In this document: piece by piece, positions 13,437 through 19,677 of the stretch
Layout: the number at the start of each line of letters is the position of its first letter
Position numbering within the stretch: the first letter of the stretch is position 1
Assembly (NCBI GenBank): GCA_002496395.1
Contig: DAJQ01000021.1
Location: forward strand, 371 to 20,047
Source: Methanocorpusculaceae archaeon UBA456
GTDB lineage: Archaea; Halobacteriota; Methanomicrobia; Methanomicrobiales; Methanocorpusculaceae
Reading direction: 5' to 3'
DNA: 19,677 nt
Program-made: the position numbers and the translations under genes
The notes under the pieces: generated by a model
What the model was told of the DNA's origin: nothing
The model's database searches: none
Seen by the model: the letters and a program-made list of their open reading frames with translations, nothing else

Positions 13437-14987
13437 TCAGGCCATCCTGCGGTTATGCCGGATCTGGAAGAGAACCATCACGATGAGTGATACCGGGAGG
13501 GCAATCACCAGCGGATTGCAGGCACTCCATGGCTGTCCGAGTAAGGACGGTACACCGAAGATGAACTGGGATAATCCAAGAACGCTTGATTCGGCTGCAT
13601 GGACAAAGACCGTCCAGAGGAACCAGACCAGTGCTCCGGCCAGAAGCGATGCCTTTGCACCGATGATGCAGGGGGATTTTGCGGTGATCCCGTTTACGAA
13701 TGCGGGCAGGAAGGCTGAGGCACAGAGTCCCATGAAGATGACGGTTGCTCGTGCGATGATACTCCCGGGAAGCAGGAAGGCAACCAGGATCGAGATGACC
13801 ATCATGATCATGATGCCCCGCCTGTTAGCGGCAAGTGACAGGGCACACTCCCGTCCCCGGCCCCAGACATCACAGGCAAGTGCTGTTCCCATTGTGTGGT
13901 AGAGTGAGCTCAGGGTCGACATCGCGGCACAGAGGAGCGTCAGCATGAAGATGATGACGAAGATATCCGGCATTGACTGTGTAATGTAGAGCGGGATGAT
14001 GGAGTCGACATTTCCGCCTGCGGCAGTAATGGCAAGCTCTCCGCTCTGCTGGTAGAAGTAGACGTTTGTCAGTGCACCGACAGTGAATGCAACACCGGTC
14101 ATCATCAGGATGAAGGGACCTCCGATCAGGGTTGCTCGGTGCAGGGATTTGTCATCTTTTGCCGTCATGAACCTGACGATCAGCTGTGGCTGGGCAAGCA
14201 CCCCGATACCAACACCGAGCACCATTGTGGTGATGAGTGTCATCCAGATCGGTGATCCGAAGGTCGGCATTGCCGTCCATCCGTTGTGCCCGGCTGCTGC
14301 AAGGCCCGCCGGGACGAGATCCGCCATATTCGTCAGTGCGGTATGCGCAACAGTGACCCCGCCCAGATGAATATAGGTCAGGAGCAAAAGAGCGCTCATC
14401 CCGATGAGCATGATGGCCCCCTGCAATGCATCAGTATGCATCACGGCGATGAGTCCGCCAAAGACGACATATGCCCCGACGATGAGGGCAAATCCAAGAA
14501 GTGCCGTCTCATAGGGAATGGATAAGGTGACCTCGATGAACCGTGCCCCGCCGATCAGGATAGCCGCAGTGTAGATCGGCATCGAGAGGATGATGATGAT
14601 TCCACTCACGTACTGAAGGAACGGGGATTTGTAGCTCTTTCCCATCAGGTCGGGGAATGTGTATGCGGAGAGCCGTTTGCCGGCCTCGCGGATCTTCTTG
14701 CCGAAGAAGACGAACGCGATGAAGATACCAACCCCGATATTTAAGACTGTCAGCCATATAAGCCCCATACCGAGGTTGGCGGCAACACCGCCGAACCCGA
14801 CGATCGCGGATGTCGAGATGAAGGTTGCTCCATAGGAGAGTGCGATGACAACCGGATGGGTGTTTCTTCCGGCGACCATGTAGTCCTCGGCGACCTTTGT
14901 CTTCTTGTACCCGTAGTATCCGATGCCGACGATCATCAGCAGATAGATCGCGACCACTATTGAGAGCGTCAGCACGTCAACTGCCAT
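13437..14987 (-). CDS. Sodium:solute symporter (SSS family)
   Basis: A 516-residue polytopic membrane protein with about 13 predicted helices. The SSS pattern is clear: TM1 VVIALSYGATFISTSAIVGFGGVA with its Ser/Thr pairs, the GKKIREAGKRLSAYTFPDLMGKSYKS loop, and later the sodium-site region (AAMSTLSSLYHTMGTALACDVW). It would import an organic solute with sodium; the substrate cannot be assigned, and pantothenate, proline or acetate-type transporters are all possible. The start at 14987 (MAVDVLTLS) has GGAG about 9 nt upstream. An ATG at 15002 without a Shine-Dalgarno sequence would add METQN. It overlaps the small gene upstream by 11 nt, which suggests coupled translation. It ends 13 nt from rlmH, convergently. 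Confidence 0.92.
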   Translation of the reverse strand: MAVDVLTLSIVVAIYLLMIVGIGYYGYKKTKVAEDYMVAGRNTHPVVIALSYGATFISTSAIVGFGGVAANLGMGLIWLTVLNIGVGIFIAFVFFGKKIREAGKRLSAYTFPDLMGKSYKSPFLQYVSGIIIILSMPIYTAAILIGGARFIEVTLSIPYETALLGFALIVGAYVVFGGLIAVMHTDALQGAIMLIGMSALLLLTYIHLGGVTVAHTALTNMADLVPAGLAAAGHNGWTAMPTFGSPIWMTLITTMVLGVGIGVLAQPQLIVRFMTAKDDKSLHRATLIGGPFILMMTGVAFTVGALTNVYFYQQSGELAITAAGGNVDSIIPLYITQSMPDIFVIIFMLTLLCAAMSTLSSLYHTMGTALACDVWGRGRECALSLAANRRGIMIMMVISILVAFLLPGSIIARATVIFMGLCASAFLPAFVNGITAKSPCIIGAKASLLAGALVWFLWTVFVHAAESSVLGLSQFIFGVPSLLGQPWSACNPLVIALPVSLIVMVLFQIRHNRRMA

Positions 14988-15099
14988 GTTCTGCGTCTCC
15001 ATTGTTCCAGTTCAACAGACCATACAGTACACACGCACCTGCGAACCCAATCGCAAGCAGATATGCAATCCAGATGTAGGGATCAGGAATACCAAACAT
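14977..15099 (-). CDS. 40-residue symporter small accessory protein
   Basis: A single-helix protein: MFGIPDPYIWIAYLLAIGFA, then GACVLYGLLNWNNGDAEHGS. Such small membrane proteins, starting M(F/L)G..DP.IW.AY and ending YG..NWN.G, are found directly upstream of SSS-family symporters in archaea and bacteria and are thought to stabilise or form part of the transporter. The gene has an excellent Shine-Dalgarno sequence (GGAGG, plus 15108-15112) seven to eight bases before the ATG, whereas the symporter has a weaker one. The 3' end overlaps the symporter start, giving a tight two-gene operon. It is short and easily missed by gene callers. Confidence is high because length, motif and location agree. 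Confidence 0.85.
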   Translation of the reverse strand: MFGIPDPYIWIAYLLAIGFAGACVLYGLLNWNNGDAEHGS

Positions 15100-15131
15100 G
15101 ATGATAACCTCCGGTACCTCAGCAACTGCAC

Positions 15132-15159
15132 GGGAGACCGAAAAATACGGCGGTCTCCC
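15132..15159 (-). promoter_or_regulatory. Hairpin in the symporter leader
   Basis: A perfect 9-bp inverted repeat (GGGAGACCG / CGGTCTCCC, 15132-15140 and 15151-15159) with a 10-nt loop. It lies 33 nt upstream of the small protein's ATG and about 20 nt from its Shine-Dalgarno sequence, inside the predicted 5' untranslated region. It could influence translation or mRNA stability. It could also be a DNA site (operator), because the arms are palindromic. Confidence 0.55.
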
Positions 15160-15182
15160 TATCTAAAGAAGAAAAAGAAGTT

Positions 15183-15231
15183 GTCTGCGACGAATGCAAG
15201 AGCCAGTTCCCTGTATCCTGGTAGAGCAGAC
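15183..15231 (-). other. Possible structured RNA element in the symporter leader
   Basis: GTCTGC (15183-15188) and GCAGAC (15226-15231) can form an outer 6-bp stem that encloses an inner CCAG/CTGG stem (15203-15206 and 15218-15221) with an 11-nt loop. On the transcribed minus strand the element is followed by a U-rich run (CUUCUUUUUCUUCUUU, plus about 15166-15181). The structure-then-U-tract arrangement resembles an attenuator. I do not recognise it as any known riboswitch class. Confidence 0.3.
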
Positions 15232-15264
15232 ATGAGGTATCCACATAGAGTTGTTCATTTCTCC

Positions 15265-15273
15265 TATATATAT
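15265..15273 (-). promoter_or_regulatory. TATA box for the symporter operon
   Basis: ATATATATA, in the context GGATATATATAGG on the minus strand, is a strong TATA box immediately downstream of the msrB stop. Initiation about 27 nt further on (near 15242) gives a leader of about 140 nt before the small protein gene, unusual in a window where most mRNAs look leaderless. Confidence 0.55.
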
Positions 15274-15278
15274 CCAGA

Positions 15279-15713
15279 CTATTCTTTTCTCAGCCTGAGT
15301 GCAGCCGAGTTCATGCAGAACCTGAGCCCTCCGGGTGGCGGGCCGTCATTGAAGACATGGCCGAGGTGTGCCCCGCAGAGGGCGCAGAGGACTTCGTCCC
15401 GGATCATCCCACCTGAATGATCCACCTGGATTGTGATATTCTGCTCTGAGACGGCTTTCGTGAAACTCGGCCATCCGGTGCCTGAATCGAACTTGTCTTC
15501 TGAGAGGAAGAGATCTGTTCCGCAGCAGGCACAGAGATATACTCCCCTATCATGGCAGTTGTGATACCTTCCGGTAAATGGCGGCTCTGTCCCCTTCCTC
15601 CGTGCCACCTCAAAGGTAATCGGGTCGAGTATTGCCTTCCACTCGCTCTCAGTCTTCTCAATGAGCTCCAGATCGATGAGCCCGCCCTTCTGAACCGAAT
15701 AGATCTGCACCAT
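15279..15713 (-). CDS. msrB: Peptide-methionine (R)-S-oxide reductase MsrB
   Basis: A 144-residue enzyme that reduces methionine R-sulfoxide in oxidised proteins using thioredoxin-like donors. Diagnostic features are two CxxC zinc-binding pairs (CACCGTDLF and CALCGAHLGHVF), the DSGTGWPSF substrate loop, and the catalytic cysteine in RFCMNSAALR. All are intact, and the length is normal. The start at ATG 15713 has no Shine-Dalgarno sequence, but TATA (minus CTTATAC, plus 15735-15741) lies about 25 nt upstream, giving a leaderless transcript. The gene is divergent from a V4R-type redox regulator, with which it shares a 103-bp promoter region, so redox-dependent control is likely. The protein is cytoplasmic (no signal). 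Confidence 0.95.
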   Translation of the reverse strand: MVQIYSVQKGGLIDLELIEKTESEWKAILDPITFEVARRKGTEPPFTGRYHNCHDRGVYLCACCGTDLFLSEDKFDSGTGWPSFTKAVSEQNITIQVDHSGGMIRDEVLCALCGAHLGHVFNDGPPPGGLRFCMNSAALRLRKE

Positions 15714-15734
15714 AGAGGAGAGATGCCTCTGGAA

Positions 15735-15811
15735 GTATAAGAGATGATCGATTATTCACAATCGAGCGAACAATATATTATCGATTGGGTTCTTCTATAA
15801 TACTATTGGAG
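15735..15811. promoter_or_regulatory. Shared msrB/msvR promoter-operator region with three TCGATT half-sites
   Basis: Between the divergent genes, half-site TCGATT occurs at 15748-15753, inverted AATCGA at 15760-15765, and TCGATT(G) at 15781-15787. The second and third form an inverted pair CAATCGA/TCGATTG flanking AATATATTA (15772-15780), which is the probable TATA for the regulator gene. The msrB TATA (15735-15741) abuts the first half-site. A GGAG (15808-15811) precedes the regulator's ATG. This layout allows one protein to cover both promoters. It does not match the published MsvR box as I remember it, so assignment is inferential. Confidence 0.5.
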
Positions 15812-15816
15812 TAATC

Positions 15817-16578
15817 ATGAGGGATATGGGGAGATCGGATCTATCATTGTTTGGAACCGCAGGCGGGGTACGGGTCGTTCACAATCCTGTGAGGCGGCAT
15901 ATTCTTCATCTCCTGGAAGGTGGTGAGATGAGTTTTGAATCAATCGTATCATCTTCCGGGCGTGCAAAGTCGACCGTCTCCGCACATCTCTCCGCCCTTG
16001 TTGATGAGGGGATCCTCAGTTCCCGCCCCGGTGAGGAGGATGAGCGGAAAAAATACTTCTTTTTAACCTCCCACTTCATCGGAGAACTCTCGCCCGGGGA
16101 TCGGATCTCAGATGAGATCAGTATCTATGCCTCCGGGTACAGGGAGGGGGGAGTTGATCCGTTTACATTCTACAAGCTCGTCTATCGGACAATCCGTGTC
16201 TCGCTCCTGATGGAGGGGATCTCAATCGATCCGCTCCTGAAACGAACCGGTGAAACGGTTGGGGACGCTATCTTTCCGGCGGTTGCGGCAGAAACGATGG
16301 AAGAATTCTGCACTAAATTCGCCCTTTTCTGGGAACAGCACCATCTTGGCAGGATAGAAAACCTGACGATGGATCCAATCAGGTTCTCGATCTATGATTG
16401 TTTCGAATGCGTTGATCTACCCTATCTCGGGAAACCCGCATGCTCGTTCGATTCTGGCCTTCTCTCTGTGATCTTCTCCCGGCAAACCGGCATTCCGATG
16501 GAAGCAGTAGAACGGGAGTGCTATGCAGCCGGGGATTCCTGTTGCACCTTTGAGATAGTCTCCGTTCCAGAAAAATAA
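15817..16578 (+). CDS. msvR: MsvR-like redox regulator (HTH plus V4R domain)
   Basis: A 253-residue protein with an ArsR-like winged HTH at about 15-85 (NPVRRHILHLLEGGEMSFESIVSSSGRAKSTVSAHLSALVDEGILSSRPGEEDERKKYFFLT), a linker, and a V4R domain to the C-terminus. The V4R hallmark EREC...AGDSCCTFEI ends the protein. Seven cysteines lie in the V4R part (C165, C195, C198, C209, C235, C242, C243), which is the expected sensing apparatus: in known MsvR proteins, disulfide formation in this domain changes DNA binding. The family controls itself and oxidative-stress genes in methanogens. Being divergent from msrB fits that role. The start is ATG 15817 with GGAG 5 nt upstream. Alternative: another V4R regulator not strictly orthologous to MsvR. 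Confidence 0.85.
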   Translation: MRDMGRSDLSLFGTAGGVRVVHNPVRRHILHLLEGGEMSFESIVSSSGRAKSTVSAHLSALVDEGILSSRPGEEDERKKYFFLTSHFIGELSPGDRISDEISIYASGYREGGVDPFTFYKLVYRTIRVSLLMEGISIDPLLKRTGETVGDAIFPAVAAETMEEFCTKFALFWEQHHLGRIENLTMDPIRFSIYDCFECVDLPYLGKPACSFDSGLLSVIFSRQTGIPMEAVERECYAAGDSCCTFEIVSVPEK

Positions 16579-16637
16579 CGTTTTTCGACCAGTAAGGTTA
16601 TACCATTCCATGACATTTTTTGTTATGGTGTGAACTG

Positions 16638-17063
16638 ATGATCCGAAAAGGTCTTTGTATTCTGCTGATAGCCACCGCCCTGCTTTTCACAGCGGGTTGC
16701 GTGGCTGAACAGCCAGAAGCACCGCCGGTAACCCCGGCACCGCCAGAATCGCTCCATATGTTTGATGCAACCAATGACGGAGGAATATATACCTTCGAGC
16801 CCGGTGAGATAATCCGGATCACGCTTGCCGAGAACCCGACAACCGGGTACTCCTGGGATATGACCATCCCTGAAGGGCTCACCCTGAAAAGTGACGAGTT
16901 CATCGCCCGGGATACCGAACTCGCAGGAGCCCCCGGCACGCATGTCTGGGAGTTTGAGGCGGCCGCCCCCGACACATACGTGGTTTCTGGGAAGTACATC
17001 CGGCCCTGGGAGACAGATACCGAGCCTGCCGAAACATTCAACCTTGAGGTAATGGTCGGGTAA
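16638..17063 (+). CDS. Chagasin-type (I42) cysteine-peptidase inhibitor lipoprotein
   Basis: A 141-residue protein. MIRKGLCILLIATALLFTAGC is a lipoprotein signal with lipobox TAGC (Cys21), then a Pro-rich linker (EAPPVTPAPPE), then an Ig-like chagasin domain of about 100 residues. The three inhibitory loops are recognisable: NPTTGYSW (L2), GAPGTHVWEFEA (L4, with the GxxGTHxWxF context) and RPWE (L6). Chagasins are tight inhibitors of papain-family peptidases. It is predicted to sit on the outer membrane face. In-frame upstream codons exist (for example TTG 16620), but 16638 gives a clean signal peptide. It lies directly upstream of a transglutaminase-like lipoprotein gene, with about 108 nt between. 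Confidence 0.87.
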   Translation: MIRKGLCILLIATALLFTAGCVAEQPEAPPVTPAPPESLHMFDATNDGGIYTFEPGEIIRITLAENPTTGYSWDMTIPEGLTLKSDEFIARDTELAGAPGTHVWEFEAAAPDTYVVSGKYIRPWETDTEPAETFNLEVMVG

Positions 17064-17171
17064 GCATCGGGATGATCCTCTCCCCTCTCTTCTTTTACCC
17101 TTTTTATTCCACAAAATGAAGGCCGCGATCGGCTTCGTCAATGCTATTACTGCCTTTGTGCAATAGTGATT

Positions 17172-18335
17172 ATGCATCGCATCCTTTCCGTTGCCCTGAT
17201 TGCACTTTTTGCGCTCACTCTGGGCTGCACTGCCATCGGCGACTTTGGAGAAGAAACCGGGGACCAGATCGCTATCCGCGAACCCTATCCGCTTGCCTTC
17301 CATACGAGTTTTTACTCGCAGGGGATCTCTGATATCACCTTCACCCTCCATAATTCCGGCACCGATGACCGGATTATCAGGGCGTCTGCCTGGTATGACG
17401 AGTACAGCTCAAAGGCTATAACCACTGTTCAGATTCCTCCGGGTGAGACGATCGATCTCGATGTGATGATCGTCCTCAACGAGGAGAAGGTCCGGGCGAT
17501 TACCACAACCACCCTCTTTAATCTCGCCTGGACTGTCGAGGAATGGGACGGGGACTTCTGGCAGACTATTGAAGAGGAGACTGCCACAATCGAGGTCTAT
17601 CCGATGGACACGATGGTCTGGGAGATATCAGACGGTGAGGGCGGGAGCATCGATACGACCGACTATATCGCCGTCTTTGTGACACCACAGGCACCCGCTG
17701 TCCGTGAACTGCTGGTTGCATCAAAGGAGTATGTGGATCCCGCCTATGATCCGATGTATGAAACCCTCGGCCTCTCCCGCACCCTTGCCGGGTACCAGTT
17801 CGGCGACCTTCCTGAGGAGGCATGGTATATTCATACCGGCCTTCATGCGAAAGCGATCTATAATGCCCTCAGATATACCTATGATGTGCGGTACCTCGAT
17901 ATGACGGTAAGTTTCGGAAAACAGGGGTACGTCCAGCGGGTGAACACGCCTGAAGAGTCGCTCCGGTCCACGTCTGCAAACTGTGTGGACGGATCCGTTC
18001 TCTTTGCATCTGCCCTTGAGGCAATGGGGATCCACTCCTACCTTGTCCTGACTCCCACCCATGCCTACGTGGCATGGAAGCATGATCCGCGTCCTGCCAT
18101 CACCCCCGGCTACGATAATCCGGATGGCATCCCGCTCATCACCCCCGACGATCTCACCGCACTTGAGACGACGATGATCGGGGATTTTGCATTCGGGGAG
18201 GCGGTCGCCTATGCGAACGAACAGCTCAGGAAAGACTGGGATCTATTCAATGACTTTGAGAACCCCGATGCCAACGAGTACCGGCTGATCGATATCGGGT
18301 ATGCACGGGAAGAGGGGATCTATCCCCTCCGGTGA
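17172..18335 (+). CDS. Lipoprotein with a transglutaminase-like (papain-fold) domain
   Basis: A 387-residue protein with signal MHRILSVALIALFALTLGC (lipobox TLGC, Cys19). Residues about 30-140 form a beta-rich domain (HNSGTDDRIIRASAWYDEY...), and the second half contains a transglutaminase-like core. Key residues are Cys271 in STSANCVDGSVLFASALEAMGIHS and His297 in TPTHAYVAW. An acidic third residue probably lies just after, but I cannot place it with certainty. Such domains act as cysteine peptidases, amidases or cross-linking enzymes outside the cell. The substrate is unknown. ATG 17172 is preferred over the GTG at 17166. It follows the chagasin-like inhibitor gene, and the pairing may be functional. 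Confidence 0.8.
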   Translation: MHRILSVALIALFALTLGCTAIGDFGEETGDQIAIREPYPLAFHTSFYSQGISDITFTLHNSGTDDRIIRASAWYDEYSSKAITTVQIPPGETIDLDVMIVLNEEKVRAITTTTLFNLAWTVEEWDGDFWQTIEEETATIEVYPMDTMVWEISDGEGGSIDTTDYIAVFVTPQAPAVRELLVASKEYVDPAYDPMYETLGLSRTLAGYQFGDLPEEAWYIHTGLHAKAIYNALRYTYDVRYLDMTVSFGKQGYVQRVNTPEESLRSTSANCVDGSVLFASALEAMGIHSYLVLTPTHAYVAWKHDPRPAITPGYDNPDGIPLITPDDLTALETTMIGDFAFGEAVAYANEQLRKDWDLFNDFENPDANEYRLIDIGYAREEGIYPLR

Positions 18336-18425
18336 TCGTTCTGGATTAATCTGATCAGATCCTGCTTGAAGATCTCCGCAGGGAGAAAAGCTACAAGAGA
18401 GAGGAGCCACCACTCATAGATACCA

Positions 18426-18653
18426 ATGGCTGAAGAGAAGCGTCTGACACGGTCAAAGACAAACCGGCTCCTTGGAGGAGTCTGCGGCGGGATTGCAGAA
18501 TACTATGGCTGGGATCCCTCGCTTGTCAGGATAGGCTGGATCGTCCTCTCATTCATCCCGGCTTTTCCCGGCATTATCCTCTATATCCTCGCCTTAATCA
18601 TCATCCCCGAAGAGGAAGGCGAAAAGAAGAGCAATGTCTATACCGGCGAATAG
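18426..18653 (+). CDS. PspC-domain membrane protein
   Basis: A 75-residue protein. The PspC domain covers almost all of it: KRLTRSKTNRLLGGVCGGIAEYYGWDPSLVRIGWIVLSFIPAFPGIILYILALIIIPEEE, with the GGVCGGIAEYxxxDPxxVR signature followed by one or two membrane-embedded helices. In bacteria PspC helps sense envelope stress; small solo PspC proteins are widespread in archaea and of unclear role. No pspA or pspB is visible. It is convergent with uvrB (5 bp between the stop codons). Confidence 0.88.
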   Translation: MAEEKRLTRSKTNRLLGGVCGGIAEYYGWDPSLVRIGWIVLSFIPAFPGIILYILALIIIPEEEGEKKSNVYTGE

Positions 18654-18658
18654 CCGGA

Positions 18659-19677
18659 TCACCCCATCTTCTCTTTTGCCTTCCTGATCTGCTCCCTGAG
18701 CTCTATTGCATGCTCAAAATCAAGTGACTCGGCAGCGGCACGCATATCCGATTCGAGCTGGATGATCAGGTTCGGCAGCTCATCCTGCGGGATTTTGATA
18801 AGGTCTGCTGTCTCGACCTCCTTCTCCCTGATCGGCTTTCTGATCGTCTCCGGTACAATCCCGTGCTCTTCATTGAAGGCGATCTGGAGCCGCCGCCTCC
18901 GTTCGGTCTCGGCAAGCGCCCGTTTTATCGAGTCGGTCATCTTGTCTGCATAGAGGACGACACGGGAGTTGGCGTTCCGTGCTGCTCTTCCGATCGTCTG
19001 GATCAGGCTCTTTTCGTTTCTCAGGAACCCTTCCTTGTCTGCATCCAGTATGCCGATGAACCCGACCTCGGGGATATCCAGCCCCTCCCTGAGCAGGTTG
19101 ATCCCGACCAGCACATCGAAGGTGCCGAGTCGGAGCTGCCTGATGATCTCGGTTCTCTCAAGCGTGATGATCTCGGAGTGGAGGTACCGGGTCTTAATGC
19201 CCCGGCCTATTAAATAATCCGTGAACTCCTCTGCCAGCTTCTTTGTGAGGGTGGTGACGAGCACCCGGTCCCCCTGATCTATGGTGCGGAGGATCTCCTT
19301 CTCAAGATCCTGTGTCTGCCCATCGATCGGCCGGACCTCCACCACCGGGTCCACGAGGCCGGTCGGCCTGATGATCTGCTCGACGACCTGTTCGGCATGC
19401 TCTGCCTCGTAGCTCCCCGGGGTTGCCGATACGAAGACGACCTGTTTCATGTACCCCTCAAATTCATGGAACTTCAGGGGGCGGTTATCAAAGGCGCTTG
19501 GGAGACGGAACCCGTACTCGACAAGGTTCTTCTTCCGTGCATAATCGCCATTGAACATCCCCCGCACCTGCGGCAGGGTCTGGTGGCTCTCGTCGATGAT
19601 CAGCAGGAAATCACCGGGGAAATAGTCGAGGAGGCAGTACGGCTTCTCGCCTGCGGATCTCCCGTCAAAGTGGCGGG
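18659..19677 (-). CDS. uvrB: UvrB excinuclease subunit, 3' part (cut by the window edge)
   Basis: The C-terminal about 338 residues of UvrB, open to the right edge of the window. Visible parts are RHFDGRSAGEKPYCLLDYFPGDFLLIIDESHQTLPQVRGM (Walker B DESH), the SATPGSYE motif III, TTLTKKLAEEF and RYLHSEI, the VGINLLREGLDIPEV and QTIGRAARN helicase motifs V and VI, and the C-terminal UVR motif (LIIQLESDMRAAAESLDFEHAIELREQI) that contacts UvrC. UvrB verifies DNA damage with UvrA and directs UvrC incision in bacterial-type nucleotide excision repair, which many methanogens carry. The N-terminal helicase and UvrA-binding parts lie outside. No defect is seen in the visible part. Confidence 0.96.
   Translation of the reverse strand, partial: RHFDGRSAGEKPYCLLDYFPGDFLLIIDESHQTLPQVRGMFNGDYARKKNLVEYGFRLPSAFDNRPLKFHEFEGYMKQVVFVSATPGSYEAEHAEQVVEQIIRPTGLVDPVVEVRPIDGQTQDLEKEILRTIDQGDRVLVTTLTKKLAEEFTDYLIGRGIKTRYLHSEIITLERTEIIRQLRLGTFDVLVGINLLREGLDIPEVGFIGILDADKEGFLRNEKSLIQTIGRAARNANSRVVLYADKMTDSIKRALAETERRRRLQIAFNEEHGIVPETIRKPIREKEVETADLIKIPQDELPNLIIQLESDMRAAAESLDFEHAIELREQIRKAKEKMG

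Noticed and set aside
15163..15246. 27-codon frame in the symporter leader as a real leader-peptide gene
   Set aside because: The start lies near the predicted transcript start, but the sequence is not distinctive and the same bases can form RNA stems; mentioned only as a possibility within the leader finding.
15100..15265. Assignment of the symporter leader to a known riboswitch class
   Set aside because: None of the consensus cores I can recall (SAM, glycine, fluoride, guanidine, cobalamin) is visible.

Overview
The window looks like a chromosomal segment of a methanogenic archaeon, most likely of the order Methanomicrobiales. The clues are an MsvR-type regulator (HTH plus V4R domain, a methanogen family), a short archaeal NifB without a NifX domain, PEGA-domain surface proteins with a C-terminal membrane anchor, a very large TPR protein, many TATA-box promoters placed about 25-30 nt before a start codon (leaderless mRNAs), and a symporter with a 40-residue partner. 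No database search was possible, so the genus is not claimed.

Left part (1-6064) is mostly accessory. It holds an Mrr-type restriction endonuclease (minus strand), two small winged-helix proteins (the second behind a clear palindromic operator), an unrecognised six-helix membrane protein whose gene contains two 15-bp tandem duplications, an orphan HicB antitoxin followed by what looks like the stump of its HicA toxin, a class I methyltransferase with a TTG start, tRNA-Leu(UAA), and an RHH/RelE toxin-antitoxin pair. Short tandem duplications and palindromes are concentrated here.

Middle part (5888-13423): nifB and a 58-codon partner gene run leftwards; divergently, a small lipoprotein and a PEGA-repeat surface protein run rightwards. 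They are followed by a roughly 1330-residue TPR protein whose stop lies three bases from the start of rlmH, so the last two genes are probably co-transcribed.

Right part (13437-19677): a sodium:solute symporter and its 40-residue accessory protein overlap and share a long, structured leader on the minus strand. Next come msrB (methionine sulfoxide reductase B) and a divergent msvR-like redox regulator, whose shared intergenic region carries three copies of a TCGATT half-site around the two TATA boxes. This suggests a compact oxidative-stress module. A chagasin-type cysteine-peptidase inhibitor lipoprotein and a transglutaminase-like (papain-fold) lipoprotein follow, side by side. A PspC protein and the 3' part of uvrB (cut by the window edge) close the window convergently.

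The points most worth following up are the broken hicBA module, the msrB/msvR operator region, the structured leader and small protein of the symporter operon, and the inhibitor/transglutaminase-like pair. Nothing here is a large, obviously new defence or metabolic system.
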